Positions 55,740 to 64,000 of a stretch of DNA of 64,000 bases are shown here, piece by piece. The DNA is from Roseburia rectibacter (GTDB lineage: Bacteria; Bacillota; Clostridia; Lachnospirales; Lachnospiraceae), in assembly GCF_014287515.2 (NCBI RefSeq), contig NZ_CP092473.1, forward strand, positions 1,019,001 to 1,083,000, given 5' to 3'. Numbering within the stretch: position 1 is the first letter of the stretch; each line of letters opens with the position of its first letter. A program made the position numbers and the translations under genes. The notes beneath the pieces are model-generated. The model was not told where the DNA came from. It worked only from the letters and a program-made list of their open reading frames with translations, and did not search any database.

Positions 55740-56765
55740 ATGGCAAAGAAAGTCGTTACATTTGGTGAGATCATGCTTCGTCTGGCACCAGAAGGATATT
55801 ATCGTTTCGTACAGGCTACATCCTACGGCGCAACATACGGCGGTGGAGAGGCTAACGTTGCAGTTTCTTTAGCAAACTACGGTTTGGATGCAAGCTTTGT
55901 TACAAAGCTCCCGACACATGAGATCGGACAGGCTGGTGTGAATGCATTAAGACAGTATGGTGTTGATACATCTGATATCGTTCGTGGTGGTGACCGTGTT
56001 GGTATCTACTTCTTAGAGAAAGGCGCAAGCCAGAGACCATCTAAAGTTGTTTATGACCGTGCAGGTTCTTCCATTGCAACAGCTACAACAGCTGATTTTG
56101 ACTGGGATAAGATTTTTGACGGTGCAGACTGGTTCCACTTTACAGGAATCACACCGGCACTTGGCGATAATGTTGCAGCAATCTGTTTAGAGGCATGTAA
56201 AGCTGCAAAAGCAAAAGGAATCACTGTAAGCTGTGATTTAAATTACCGTAATAAATTATGGTCCAAAGAAAAAGCAGGCCAGGTTATGGGCGAGCTTTGC
56301 AAATATGTAGATGTATGTATCTCCAATGAGGAAGATGCAAACGACGTATTCGGTATCAAGTCTGAGGGTACAGAGGTAACTGCAGGCGAGTTAAATAAAG
56401 AAGGATACAAAGAGGTTGCACAGAAATTAACAGACCGTTTCGGTTTCAAGAAAGTTGCGATCACATTAAGAACATCTATCTCTGCAAACGACAACCGCTG
56501 GGCAGCAATGCTCTATGAGGATGGACAGAGCTACTTCTCCAAAGAGTACTTAATGCACATCGTTGACCGTGTTGGTGGAGGAGATTCCTTCGGTGGCGGA
56601 TTAATTTACGCTTGTTTAAATGATTATGATCCACAGGCTACCATTGAGTTCGCAGTAGCAGCAAGCTGTCTGAAACATTCTGTAGAAGGTGACTTCAACA
56701 TGGTAAGCGTTGATGAAGTTAAGAAATTAGCTGGCGGAGATGCTTCCGGACGTGTTCAGAGATAA
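55740..56765 (+). CDS. kdgK: 2-keto-3-deoxygluconate kinase (PfkB family)
   Basis: 341 residues. It begins VVTFGEIMLRLAPEGYYRFVQA and has YGGGEANVAVSLANYG, CDLNYRNKLW, and DRVGGGDSFGGGLIYA with the catalytic Asp. These match KdgK. The product KDPG is the substrate of eda at 11361, which has the same operator type. AGGAGG precedes the ATG. Its codon use looks strongly biased, fitting high expression. Confidence 0.88.
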   Translation: MAKKVVTFGEIMLRLAPEGYYRFVQATSYGATYGGGEANVAVSLANYGLDASFVTKLPTHEIGQAGVNALRQYGVDTSDIVRGGDRVGIYFLEKGASQRPSKVVYDRAGSSIATATTADFDWDKIFDGADWFHFTGITPALGDNVAAICLEACKAAKAKGITVSCDLNYRNKLWSKEKAGQVMGELCKYVDVCISNEEDANDVFGIKSEGTEVTAGELNKEGYKEVAQKLTDRFGFKKVAITLRTSISANDNRWAAMLYEDGQSYFSKEYLMHIVDRVGGGDSFGGGLIYACLNDYDPQATIEFAVAASCLKHSVEGDFNMVSVDEVKKLAGGDASGRVQR

Positions 56766-56838
56766 TAAGATTACGACAAGATCATTTTGTTAATTCCTTT
56801 CCCTAATTTAATATAATTGTCTGCCATGTGCAGATAGT

Positions 56839-56868
56839 GTACAGTCTTTTTACCCATTTGGACTGTAC
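56839..56868. other. Short hairpin after kdgK
   Basis: GTACAGTC pairs with GACTGTAC around a 14-base loop containing TTTTTACCC. It has no T run at its end and lies just before the true terminator. Confidence 0.5.
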
Positions 56869-56878
56869 GAACAAGACG

Positions 56879-56920
56879 GACTGCCGTTTCATGAGAATAT
56901 CATGAGACGGCAGTTTTTTT
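56879..56920 (+). terminator. Terminator after kdgK
   Basis: ACTGCCGTTTCATGA / TCATGAGACGGCAGT with a short loop, followed by seven T. Copy B of the palindromic repeat starts right after the T run. Confidence 0.9.
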
Positions 56921-57051
56921 GATTCATAAGATATTACGTCCTATGAATCAAAAAGCCCTCCGGGCGGGATGCGCATCTCGCGGAGAAGAAGTTAGCTGTA
57001 AACAGCACCGCTCGAGCGCAAAAGAGTCACAAGCGACTCTTTATTTTGTGA
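56920..57051. repeat. GC-rich palindromic repeat cluster (family copy B)
   Basis: 56920-56983 repeats 18499-18562 with a few substitutions: the TGATTCATA/TATGAATCA dyad followed by AAAAAGCCCTCCGGGC and CGCGGAG. It ends in a further hairpin AAAGAGTC/GACTCTTT (about 57020-57043). No open frame is present. It lies immediately after a terminator T run, like copy A. Confidence 0.7.
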
Positions 57052-57100
57052 TAATTTTATTTCTTATGGAAAAACTATTAGAAATATGGAGGATTATCAT

Positions 57101-57505
57101 ATGAAACGATCAGAAATGTATGAGGAATATTTAAAACAAAGTGAGCTGTCAGAACATACCAGACAGGTATATCTGAGGGAGGCAGAAAAATTTATCCGGT
57201 ACTTAAATGGAAAGGAAGTTACAAAAGAAAGGACACTGCTATATAAACAGAAATTGCAGGATGAGAATCTGGCACCTGCAACGATAAATCTTTACGTGAT
57301 TGCGGTAAACAGGTATTTAAGATATTTAGAGTGTGAACAGGCATCCATAAAGACATTGAAAGTGCAAAAAAAGAACAGCGTGGAAAATGTCATTAACCGG
57401 AAAGAATATCAGGAATTGTTAGATTATGCCAAAAGCAGTGGCAGAAAAAATATTACTATATCAAAAACGGGCGGCATAAAATTTTGTGCCGCCCGTTTTA
57501 TGTAA
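57101..57505 (+). pseudogene. Truncated tyrosine recombinase (N-terminal SAM-like domain)
   Basis: 134 residues from ATG 57101, which has GGAGG upstream. The sequence (YEEYLKQSELSEHTRQVYLREAEKFIRYLNG, LAPATINLYVIAVNRYLRYLE) is the N-terminal core-binding domain of a phage-type integrase. The catalytic domain is absent: after KEYQELLDYAKSSGRKN the frame runs into the hairpin at 57464-57499 and stops. It is a remnant, or a domain-only protein of unknown use. Confidence 0.75.
57464..57502 (+). terminator. Terminator inside the recombinase remnant
   Basis: AAAACGGGCGGCA pairs with TGCCGCCCGTTTT around a 10-base loop, ending in TTTTA. Its position at the broken end of the recombinase suggests it marks the boundary of a deletion. 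Confidence 0.8.
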
Positions 57506-57722
57506 AATATGACTAATAAAGTACAGTATCATGTGCTATAGTTTTCACAAAAATAAACGTTGAACGCTTATTTTGCTGACTTTTTGGGAAAAATAATGAT
57601 ATAGTTAAATAGTGGTATGATATAAAAAATATCAGGTATGAAATACCAGGTAAATATAAGATAGAAAAAATACCTGTAGATGATCATTTAAATTTGAAAC
57701 CAGGGAAAGGAGAATCAAAAGA

Positions 57723-58220
57723 ATGTTTGAAATCGGAGAATATGTTGTGTGTGGCGCAAAAGGTGTCTGTCAGATCAAAGATATTACCCATATCGATATT
57801 TCGGGAGCGGACCAGGAACGTTTGTATTATGTTTTAGCACCGGTCGGGGATTCGAATGGGACTGTCTATGTACCTACGGACAGCGAGAAAATTGTAATGC
57901 GTAGGACGATTTCAAAGGAAGAGGCAGAAAAGCTGATTGAGGAAATGCCCCGGATAGAACTTTTGTGGGTGCCTGATGATAAACAACGCGAGGCAAAATA
58001 TAAAGAAGCACTCCGGACATGTGATTATCATGCATGGGTCAGCATTGTAAAGACATTGTATAAGCGTAAAAAAGAGCGGATCGCGCAGGGCAAAAAAGTG
58101 ACTGCGGTAGATGAACGTTATATGAAAGTGGCAGAGAATGAACTGTATGGAGAGCTTTCTCTGACGCTCGGTGTACCGCGGGAGAAAATGGAAGATTATA
58201 TTAAAGAACGGCTTTCATGA
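57723..58220 (+). CDS. CarD-like RNA polymerase-interacting regulator
   Basis: 165 residues. The N-terminal RID domain (FEIGEYVVCGAKGVCQIKDI, ERLYYVLAPVGDSNGTVYVPTDSE) contacts the RNA polymerase beta subunit; the C-terminal helical half (RKKERIAQGKKVTAVDERYMKVAENELYGEL) would contact the promoter. AAAGGAG lies before the ATG. It ends 16 bases before copy 2 of the 1 kb element and has no other close gene. Targets unknown. Confidence 0.88.
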   Translation: MFEIGEYVVCGAKGVCQIKDITHIDISGADQERLYYVLAPVGDSNGTVYVPTDSEKIVMRRTISKEEAEKLIEEMPRIELLWVPDDKQREAKYKEALRTCDYHAWVSIVKTLYKRKKERIAQGKKVTAVDERYMKVAENELYGELSLTLGVPREKMEDYIKERLS

Positions 58221-58236
58221 AAGAAAACTGCCCATC

Positions 58237-59260
58237 AAATGCTGGTTTGTTGGACTATGGGTTCCCCGGTGAATGGTGGTTCCGGGGTTTTCGATTGGCA
58301 AATTGCATCAAGCCGGGACTGTTTTGTTTCCGTTGTCCGAAAATAAGTCAATCTAAGGCTGCCTGGTATAGGTTGTGGCGGAGTGACGTGTGCGTCTTAA
58401 ACGCCCCGTCCGGGGGCATTAAGACTTGTGCTGCCGTCCGTGGCAGCACAACACTGTGTTACGGACAGGCAGTCTAAGATTGACTAATTTTCTCCCAAAG
58501 TCACAAAACAGGTCCCGGCTTGATGCGATTTGCCAGCCGCAAGGCTGTGAACCACCCTTCGCCGGGGAACTCATTTTACAACCTTGGAAGTGCGTAAATT
58601 TTTAGTGTTTTGTGTCTGAATCTGATTAAAAAATATTTCCAAATAACTAGATTCAATAATTTATTATTTGTTTGATAACACTGGTAAAAACATCGATATA
58701 TACCACTATGCCCATATTTATTGCCATACACATTTGAAAAAATATTCTGCGTTATTAATCTGGCAATTTACGAAAAATTTCATGTAATACAATGCAGCAG
58801 CTGAAAATTTTGGAAAGTCATCAGGCTAAATATTAATGATACAGCACATTAGAATTTTAAGCATATTTTCATTCGTGCGAATATCAAAAATCCACACCTA
58901 CGCCCCCCGATTTTGAGATGAACCGCCCACCCAAATGGTATTTCATAACCTGGAGGCTGGCATCTTGCGCAAAGCCGAAGCTGATTTTGTGACTTTGGGA
59001 GAAAATTAGAAAATCTTGGTGTGCCTGTCTATACATAGTGATGTTCTGCCACGGATGGCAGAACAAGGCAGCATCGAGTCATGGATGACTCGTTGTTGCC
59101 GGTCACGTCACTCCGAGAAAATCTAATTCAGGCATACCTAGACTTTTCTTATTTTCGTACAACGGAACAAAAATTACTCCGGCTTTGCGCAAGATGCCAC
59201 TCACAAGCCTACGATACACCATTTGGGGAGATGATTTATTTCATAAACAAACCAGCATTT
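58237..59260. mobile_element. ~1.02 kb palindromic gene-less element, copy 2
   Basis: Complete copy, with ends AAATGCTGGTTTGTT (58237) and AACAAACCAGCATTT (to 59260). The left arm palindrome spans 58261-58570 (GTTCCCCGGTGAA pairs with TTCGCCGGGGAAC, one mismatch), the right arm about 58926-59228. The core matches copy 1 closely, with 135 bp (58693-58827) identical to 50448-50582. It occupies the whole gap between CarD and the convergent DUF4317 gene. No evident target duplication. Confidence 0.78.
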
Positions 59261-59273
59261 GTCAGAAAGGCTA

Positions 59274-60530
59274 TCAGATCGTTGTATTCACACCATTAAC
59301 GGCAGCATGCTCGTCCTCATCCATTGGAATAACAAGGCATTTCTGACCGTCGATAACCTGAGAGTGGATCTGATCGACTTTTTCCGGTTTGACGCGCAGA
59401 ATGACATCATAGGTTTTGACTGCCGGGACATCGTCCTCATCAGATTCTCCGACTGGAAGGGCACGTGTTTCTTCTAACTGTTGTTTCAGATTTTCAACCT
59501 GTTGTACCAGTTCTAATTTTTCTTTACGTTTTGCATTTGCTTCTACCAGTTTCGGATCTACTAAATGTTCTGCGACCGGGACTTCTTCTCCAAATACATT
59601 TTCATAGGTCTGTTCGATCACAGCTGCCTGTTCTTCGGTCACACCGCTCTCTGCGAGTACGGAAGAGATTGTGCTCTTTGTGACAGGAACCGGTTCCGGT
59701 TCTGGTTCATCTTCTAAAGCGACAGGGATCAGGTCATTTAAATTATCCTGAATATCCATGAAGATAGCATCACTTTCATCATCATCTTCCCCGATAACTT
59801 CTTTTACAATGCTCTGGAAAGTAAGTTTCTGCTCGGTAGCAGTAAATTTAGAACCGCAGCCGAGACCGGATTCCATAAATTCAGAGTGAGGTGTCTTGGT
59901 ATCTCTGGTGTAAAACATGACAGAGTGGATATCAGTACTTCGGTCAGTAAATGCAGGAAATACAAACCCGGTGTCCGGTGCGCCTACAACCCAGTCACGG
60001 ATACGCGGACCGATACGGTTTTCATCCTCACGGTAGCCAAGACCCGGTTTTGTCAGGTTGACCGGACAGATCGCGCAGAGCAGGTATTCGTAAACTTCCT
60101 CCGATTCGTCTAATTTATTATTGTCTGATGTTTTTGTCATGACGTCATAGGCATCATGGAATACAAGGATCAGATAATTTCCCACGTAGTCGTAACTGTC
60201 GATGACGAGATCATAAAATGCATCCATCAGATCATCATTTTTTAAGGCACTCTCACGAAGTCCCATTAAAAACTGCTGTCTGCCGCCGGCAGCTTCCTCC
60301 GCGGTTGGAAATTCCAGCTCTAAAAGGTTATTCCCGATCGTGCCGGACATTACTTTTTTGGCAATCTCTAAGTATTTGTAAAATTCCTCATCTTCCAGAT
60401 TTAAAAATGTCTCCCCGAAAGAAGTTACCTTATTGTGGTCGGCATCCACATAGCAGCCGCACAGTCTTGTAAAAGTGCAGGCATCTTTCTTAAAACGCCG
60501 TTTTAATTCTAAAATATCTTTTTTGTTCAT
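59274..60530 (-). CDS. DUF4317 family protein
   Basis: About 418 residues. The N-terminus MNKKDILELKRRFKKDACTFTRLCGCYVD, and the block CAICPVNLTKPGLGY, match the DUF4317 family found in Lachnospiraceae; function is unknown. A mid region has acidic low complexity, and the C-terminus forms a coiled coil (LVEANAKRKEKLELVQQVENLKQQ). ATG 60530 is chosen because homology begins there and GGAG lies 11 bases upstream; the frame opens at 60563. The stop is 14 bases from the 1 kb element. Confidence 0.85.
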   Translation of the reverse strand: MNKKDILELKRRFKKDACTFTRLCGCYVDADHNKVTSFGETFLNLEDEEFYKYLEIAKKVMSGTIGNNLLELEFPTAEEAAGGRQQFLMGLRESALKNDDLMDAFYDLVIDSYDYVGNYLILVFHDAYDVMTKTSDNNKLDESEEVYEYLLCAICPVNLTKPGLGYREDENRIGPRIRDWVVGAPDTGFVFPAFTDRSTDIHSVMFYTRDTKTPHSEFMESGLGCGSKFTATEQKLTFQSIVKEVIGEDDDESDAIFMDIQDNLNDLIPVALEDEPEPEPVPVTKSTISSVLAESGVTEEQAAVIEQTYENVFGEEVPVAEHLVDPKLVEANAKRKEKLELVQQVENLKQQLEETRALPVGESDEDDVPAVKTYDVILRVKPEKVDQIHSQVIDGQKCLVIPMDEDEHAAVNGVNTTI

Positions 60531-60644
60531 AAATCTATATCTCCGTTTCTGAGGGGATGCCATACAAAAGATAGCGCAGGCTGTTTCATGTCCCCGTAAT
60601 CTGCAGGAAATATTATAACGAAATTTTAAAACCGGTGCAAGGGG

Positions 60645-61484
60645 TTATGATTTCCCGTCACAGACAACGGCGTGCTCCATTAACCAGTCACACCATACTG
60701 CGTAGTATTTTCCGAGGGGATGCGCATTATCATTGCTGTACTGTGTGCCGAGATTGCCGTTTGCATCGTCAAAAAGTTCATTGATGTCCAGATAATAAAT
60801 GGTCCGTTGATCGGCTAATGTCGAAATTTTTTGATTAAAGGCGTTGATATTGGCATTATTGAATGTCTTATCCGAGTCTGAGCGCTGTGCAGTCACATGA
60901 AGATTTGCTTCCACATAAATGATCGCATCCGGCTGCATGGTTTGCAGAAAATTTACAAACGACGCATATTTTTCAAATGTCTGTGTGACATCGTAGCCAA
61001 GTTCATTAATGCCGAGCATCAGATATATTTTATGATAGGTATGGCTGGCTAAAAGATCAGAGATACTGACCTTTCCGATACCGTCCACCATAATTTTTTT
61101 GTTTTCCAGATCATAGATACTGAGACCCGAATCACAATAAAAGGTGGCATTGCCCAACGTACCATATTCTTTTAATCCGACGGTGCGGGAATCACCGATC
61201 ATTAAAGCGTCATCGAAATAATCTGCATCAACAGTGGTCATTTCTGTCATCGGAACTTCTGTGTCCGGGATATCCTGCCGGTCTGTATTGTCAGATGGCG
61301 TACCGGAAGTGTCCGATGGTGTCGTGGTGTCCTGTTTTTGTGCGGCGGAGACAGAAGACACGGACAAGGAAGTATTTTTGGCTGCATTTATGTTTAACGT
61401 TACATATAAGTAAATGAGTGGAATCAGAAGGCAGCTTATCAAAAAGAAAAAATAAAACAATATGGCAGATATTTTTTTTCGCAT
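60645..61484 (-). CDS. SGNH/GDSL-type hydrolase, membrane-anchored
   Basis: 279 residues with an N-terminal membrane helix (ISAILFYFFFLISCLLIPLIYLYV) and a Ser/Thr-rich linker. The SGNH blocks are MIGDSRTVGL (Ser), LMLGINELGYD (Asn) and NDNAHPLGKYY (Asp/His). It starts 12 bases after the MBOAT gene. In PatB-like systems such a protein moves acetyl groups to cell-wall sugars outside the cell. Confidence 0.87.
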   Translation of the reverse strand: MRKKISAILFYFFFLISCLLIPLIYLYVTLNINAAKNTSLSVSSVSAAQKQDTTTPSDTSGTPSDNTDRQDIPDTEVPMTEMTTVDADYFDDALMIGDSRTVGLKEYGTLGNATFYCDSGLSIYDLENKKIMVDGIGKVSISDLLASHTYHKIYLMLGINELGYDVTQTFEKYASFVNFLQTMQPDAIIYVEANLHVTAQRSDSDKTFNNANINAFNQKISTLADQRTIYYLDINELFDDANGNLGTQYSNDNAHPLGKYYAVWCDWLMEHAVVCDGKS

Positions 61485-61496
61485 AGTGTTCCTTCG

Positions 61497-62849
61497 TTAA
61501 AATCTGAAATATAAAAATGGGTCATTAGAGCCAACGTAAATACAGTAAACAGAAGACCAGAAAATTGCCAGATAGACAAAAATTTCTGGCACAGAACCCC
61601 TGATTTTTTTTAAAAAGCGGACCGGAAGCCTTGTAGAAAAAAGGAAGCCGGCAGGGATGATAAAGCGGAAATCATTTAAATTTTTCCAGAAATCATTCAC
61701 ATAAATAATGGCATCATCGGCGGAAAAAAATGGAAATAATTTCCGGGTGTAGACTTCGATACTGCCGGGATCACTGATTCCAAAAAGCATCCACGACAAT
61801 GGGATCAGAACTGCCATATAAAGATGTCCGGCCAGCGCGTATCGGTCCGTCAATTTTTTTAACAGCAGTTTTTCTGTCAATACAATGACGAACAGGGAAA
61901 ATCCCCACAGAATAAAATGAAATTCTGTGCCATGCCAGATTCCGGTAAGTATCCACACGACAAGCAGGTTGCGGATCCATTTGCAGGTACCTGTGCGGTT
62001 GCCGCCAAGTGGAATATAGATGTAGGTCTGAAACCATTGTCCAAGTGTAATATGCCAGCGCCGCCAGAATTCTGTCATGCTTGTGGAGAGATAGGGGTGC
62101 ATAAAGTTTATGGGAAGCTTAAAACCAAGCATTCTGCCCAGACCTGCTGCCATCAGGGAATAACCATAAAAATCAAAGTAAATCTGGAAAGAATATGCAT
62201 AGATTCCAAGCCATGCAAGCGGTGTGGAGATACTTTCATATCCGATCGTGCCAACATTTGCCCACAGACTGCCAAACTGATTCGCCAGAATCGCTTTTAA
62301 GCCAAGTCCCCGGATAAAAAGTTTCATACCCTCCGCCAGATTTTCGGGCAGAAAGCGTCTTGCGCTGTGAAGCTGCCTGCGCAGCATCTCATACGGGGTA
62401 ATTGGTCCGGAAATTAATTTTGGGAACATGCTGATGTAAGTACCGAATGTCACAAAATCCCGTTCCGGTAAAATACGTCCGTAATAGATATCAAAAAGAT
62501 ATGCAGTCAGCTGGAACGTATAAAAACTGATTCCGAGCGGCAGAGATAAATGTCTGGAATATTTAAACAAAAACAACCATAAAAAATCGAAAAAAATAAC
62601 TTTTGTCAAAAAGAGTTTCTTTTTTCTTGAATTGTGTATCTGATAAAGGCAGATTCCAAACACATAATTGAGATAGGTCAGAACCATTAATAGAAACAGT
62701 GCATATGGCTGTTTGATCACCCCGATTGCATAAAACAATACGCTCCCTGCAAAGAGCGTATTGTTTCTGAAAGCAGCAGGTGTGACATAATAGGCAAACA
62801 GAAATAATGGCAAAAAAATAAAAATAAAGTTGAGACTGCTGAATACCAT
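61497..62849 (-). CDS. MBOAT-family O-acyltransferase (PatA/AlgI/DltB-like)
   Basis: 450 residues with about ten membrane segments. MBOAT landmarks are LNFIFIFLPLFLFAYY, FPKLISGPITPYE, FWRRWHITLGQWFQTYIYIPLGGNR and the catalytic His in GIWHGTEFHFILWG. The family passes acyl groups across the membrane to a surface polymer or peptidoglycan. The SGNH gene directly downstream fits the PatA/PatB pair, and the RsiV/sigma pair upstream fits stress control. The polymer modified is not known. Confidence 0.92.
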   Translation of the reverse strand: MVFSSLNFIFIFLPLFLFAYYVTPAAFRNNTLFAGSVLFYAIGVIKQPYALFLLMVLTYLNYVFGICLYQIHNSRKKKLFLTKVIFFDFLWLFLFKYSRHLSLPLGISFYTFQLTAYLFDIYYGRILPERDFVTFGTYISMFPKLISGPITPYEMLRRQLHSARRFLPENLAEGMKLFIRGLGLKAILANQFGSLWANVGTIGYESISTPLAWLGIYAYSFQIYFDFYGYSLMAAGLGRMLGFKLPINFMHPYLSTSMTEFWRRWHITLGQWFQTYIYIPLGGNRTGTCKWIRNLLVVWILTGIWHGTEFHFILWGFSLFVIVLTEKLLLKKLTDRYALAGHLYMAVLIPLSWMLFGISDPGSIEVYTRKLFPFFSADDAIIYVNDFWKNLNDFRFIIPAGFLFSTRLPVRFLKKIRGSVPEIFVYLAIFWSSVYCIYVGSNDPFLYFRF

Positions 62850-62878
62850 GCCAGAATCCTTTACTACATAGACATTTC

Positions 62879-63787
62879 TTATTTTAAAATATCGGCGATC
62901 GCATCGTGTGGGATCGTAAATTCTACAACACCCATAGACATTGGACCGACATCGCCCTCGTTGAAGCTGATGACGAGATTTCCGTCAGCATTAACATAGA
63001 AGGAAGTATCATCGTTAATGGAGGTAAAGTTCCATTCAGGAACTTCTGTATCATCCAGCCAGTAGGAGACATTTTCGTCGGCATCCATCTGCTCCCTCAT
63101 CTGTGATTTGATGTTTTCGCTGATCGGGGTGATATAGTCAGATCCCTCTTTAAAAAGATCTTTTAACGCAAGGCGTTCCCCGGTCTTTAAATCAATCGTG
63201 TAATAATAATCCATCTCATAACCGCTGCCGGCAGCCTGATAACACATCAGTTTTAAGGTAAAATAGTCGTCAGTTGTGTTGATGACCTCATGTTTGATCA
63301 TGACATCCTGATAACCTTCGTTGTTCATATTCTGTTTGAACTCTGCGATCAGGCTGTCACTGATCTTTTCAATCTCTGCATTGATCTCATCGGTTGATTT
63401 CTTTAAATTTTCCCCAACCGGGTCTTCCGTTGTATTTTCAGTGGAAGCGACAGTTTCCGGTACCAGTTTTGGAACATTGACATCGGCGTTGTTTTTGTCA
63501 CTGCTGTACTGGTAATCGCGGAATGTGACAACCTCGATCAGATTTCCAAGCAGCGGGATCTGTTCCATCGCATAGGCGACACGCGGTGAAGTATTTGGCA
63601 GGATGACAAACGCTGCGATCGCTGCGGCAGCGCCAACCCAGATTCTTGTGATAATGGTTTTATTGTGTTTGTTCTTCTTCTCGGCTTTCGCCTGATTCAT
63701 TTTTTCTTTCATTTTTATGATCTCCTTTTCGGGCATTTGCAAGGTGTCATAGGATTTTTTTAATTCATAAAAATCATTTGTGTTCAT
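62879..63787 (-). CDS. rsiV: RsiV-like anti-sigma factor
   Basis: 302 residues: a short cytoplasmic N-terminal segment, a membrane helix (IWVGAAAAIAAFVILP), and an extracytoplasmic domain with DUF3298-like text (YYYTIDLKTGERLALKDLFKEG, DGNLVISFNEGDVGPMSMGVVEF). The order matches RsiV, which in Bacillus binds lysozyme and releases SigV. The ATG overlaps the stop of the sigma gene (ATGA), so the two are translated together. Confidence 0.82.
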   Translation of the reverse strand: MNTNDFYELKKSYDTLQMPEKEIIKMKEKMNQAKAEKKNKHNKTIITRIWVGAAAAIAAFVILPNTSPRVAYAMEQIPLLGNLIEVVTFRDYQYSSDKNNADVNVPKLVPETVASTENTTEDPVGENLKKSTDEINAEIEKISDSLIAEFKQNMNNEGYQDVMIKHEVINTTDDYFTLKLMCYQAAGSGYEMDYYYTIDLKTGERLALKDLFKEGSDYITPISENIKSQMREQMDADENVSYWLDDTEVPEWNFTSINDDTSFYVNADGNLVISFNEGDVGPMSMGVVEFTIPHDAIADILK

Positions 63788-64000
63788 TCGGTTACCTCCA
63801 TTTTCAGTTTTAACTTCTGCATACTGCGGTACAGACGGCTTTTTATGGTATTGACATTTTCATTTAAGACGCGGGCGATATCTTCGATTTTTAAGTCCTC
63901 GAAATACCGAAGTTCCACGATCGCCTTATCCTCCGGGGACAAAGAATCAAGCGCAGTTCTAAGATCTAAGTCCTGATACTGGTCCGGTTTTCCCTCTGCG
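63784..64000 (-). CDS. ECF-type RNA polymerase sigma factor, C-terminal part
   Basis: The gene runs off the right edge; 72 residues remain. The sigma region 4 HTH is clear: LSPEDKAIVELRYFEDLKIEDIARVL then NVNTIKSRLYRSMQKLK. The TGA at 63784-63786 overlaps the start of the RsiV-like gene. Pairing with that anti-sigma makes this the SigV-type ECF factor, though the N-terminal domain is out of view. Confidence 0.85.
   Translation of the reverse strand, partial: AEGKPDQYQDLDLRTALDSLSPEDKAIVELRYFEDLKIEDIARVLNENVNTIKSRLYRSMQKLKLKMEVTE

Noticed and set aside
58217..58477. 86-residue frame starting at the CarD stop codon
   Set aside because: It reads into the left arm of the element; copy 1 does not keep this frame, so coding is unlikely.

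Overview
The window reads as the chromosome of a low-to-mid G+C, spore-forming, gut-type Firmicute of the family Lachnospiraceae, most like the Roseburia/Agathobacter lineage. The evidence is the gene content: SpoVAD/SpoVAE, a CspB-like S8 protease, a CgeB-like glycosyltransferase, a V-type ATPase, MecA, DUF4317, a T-box in front of serS, and GGAG Shine-Dalgarno sites throughout. The species cannot be fixed from the sequence alone.

Layout. 0-6.2 kb: end of a methyltransferase gene, then hslO, nadE, a ferredoxin-domain aldo/keto reductase and guaD on +, meeting a PAP2 gene on -. 6.4-11.3 kb: an L,D-transpeptidase gene that appears split by a frameshift, two small HTH genes, spoVAD-spoVAE and a HIT gene. 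11.3-13.4 kb: a KDPG aldolase gene divergent from an IclR regulator. 13.5-18.3 kb: a lipoprotein, a ClpX-like AAA+ protein, a subtilase, and structured intergenic DNA. 18.4-18.8 kb: tRNA-Leu(CAA) and tRNA-Gly(GCC) around a GC-rich palindromic repeat. 19.0-25.5 kb: a four-gene MacAB-like exporter operon and a CgeB-like gene. 25.5-31.5 kb: T-box-serS, cyclophilin, C39-like protease, GH3 enzyme, mecA. 31.6-40.4 kb: a complete nine-gene V-type ATPase operon. 40.5-49.8 kb: an EAL/HDOD protein, polyphosphate:AMP phosphotransferase, an LspA-like/PAP2 pair, a GGDEF/EAL protein, an AraC regulator and glgP. 49.9-51.5 kb: a gene-less 1.05 kb repeat element, then a PadR gene with tandem operators and a RodA-like membrane gene. 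53.2-56.8 kb: M19 dipeptidase and two divergent sugar (KDG) kinases. 56.9-59.3 kb: remnant mobile DNA, a CarD-like gene and the second copy of the 1 kb element. 59.3-64 kb, all on -: DUF4317, SGNH hydrolase, MBOAT acyltransferase, RsiV-like anti-sigma and an ECF sigma factor.

Genes that work together: (1) The aldolase, the IclR regulator and both kinases, 42 kb apart, share one operator grammar built from TGAAAC/GTTTCA half-sites, so they look like a single 2-keto-3-deoxygluconate regulon. (2) The sigma/anti-sigma pair with MBOAT and SGNH genes resembles the SigV-RsiV-OatA lysozyme response of Bacillus, with the one-piece OatA replaced by a two-piece acetyltransferase. (3) The V-ATPase genes form one transcription unit.

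The most unusual item is the ~1 kb element present twice (49992-51043 and 58237-59260). It has short terminal inverted repeats, two ~300 bp palindromic arms made of four copies of one module, hairpins with matching loops (one shows a compensatory base-pair change between copies), and a core in which 135 bp are identical. No protein is credibly encoded. It could be a non-autonomous transposable element, a large structured RNA, or both.
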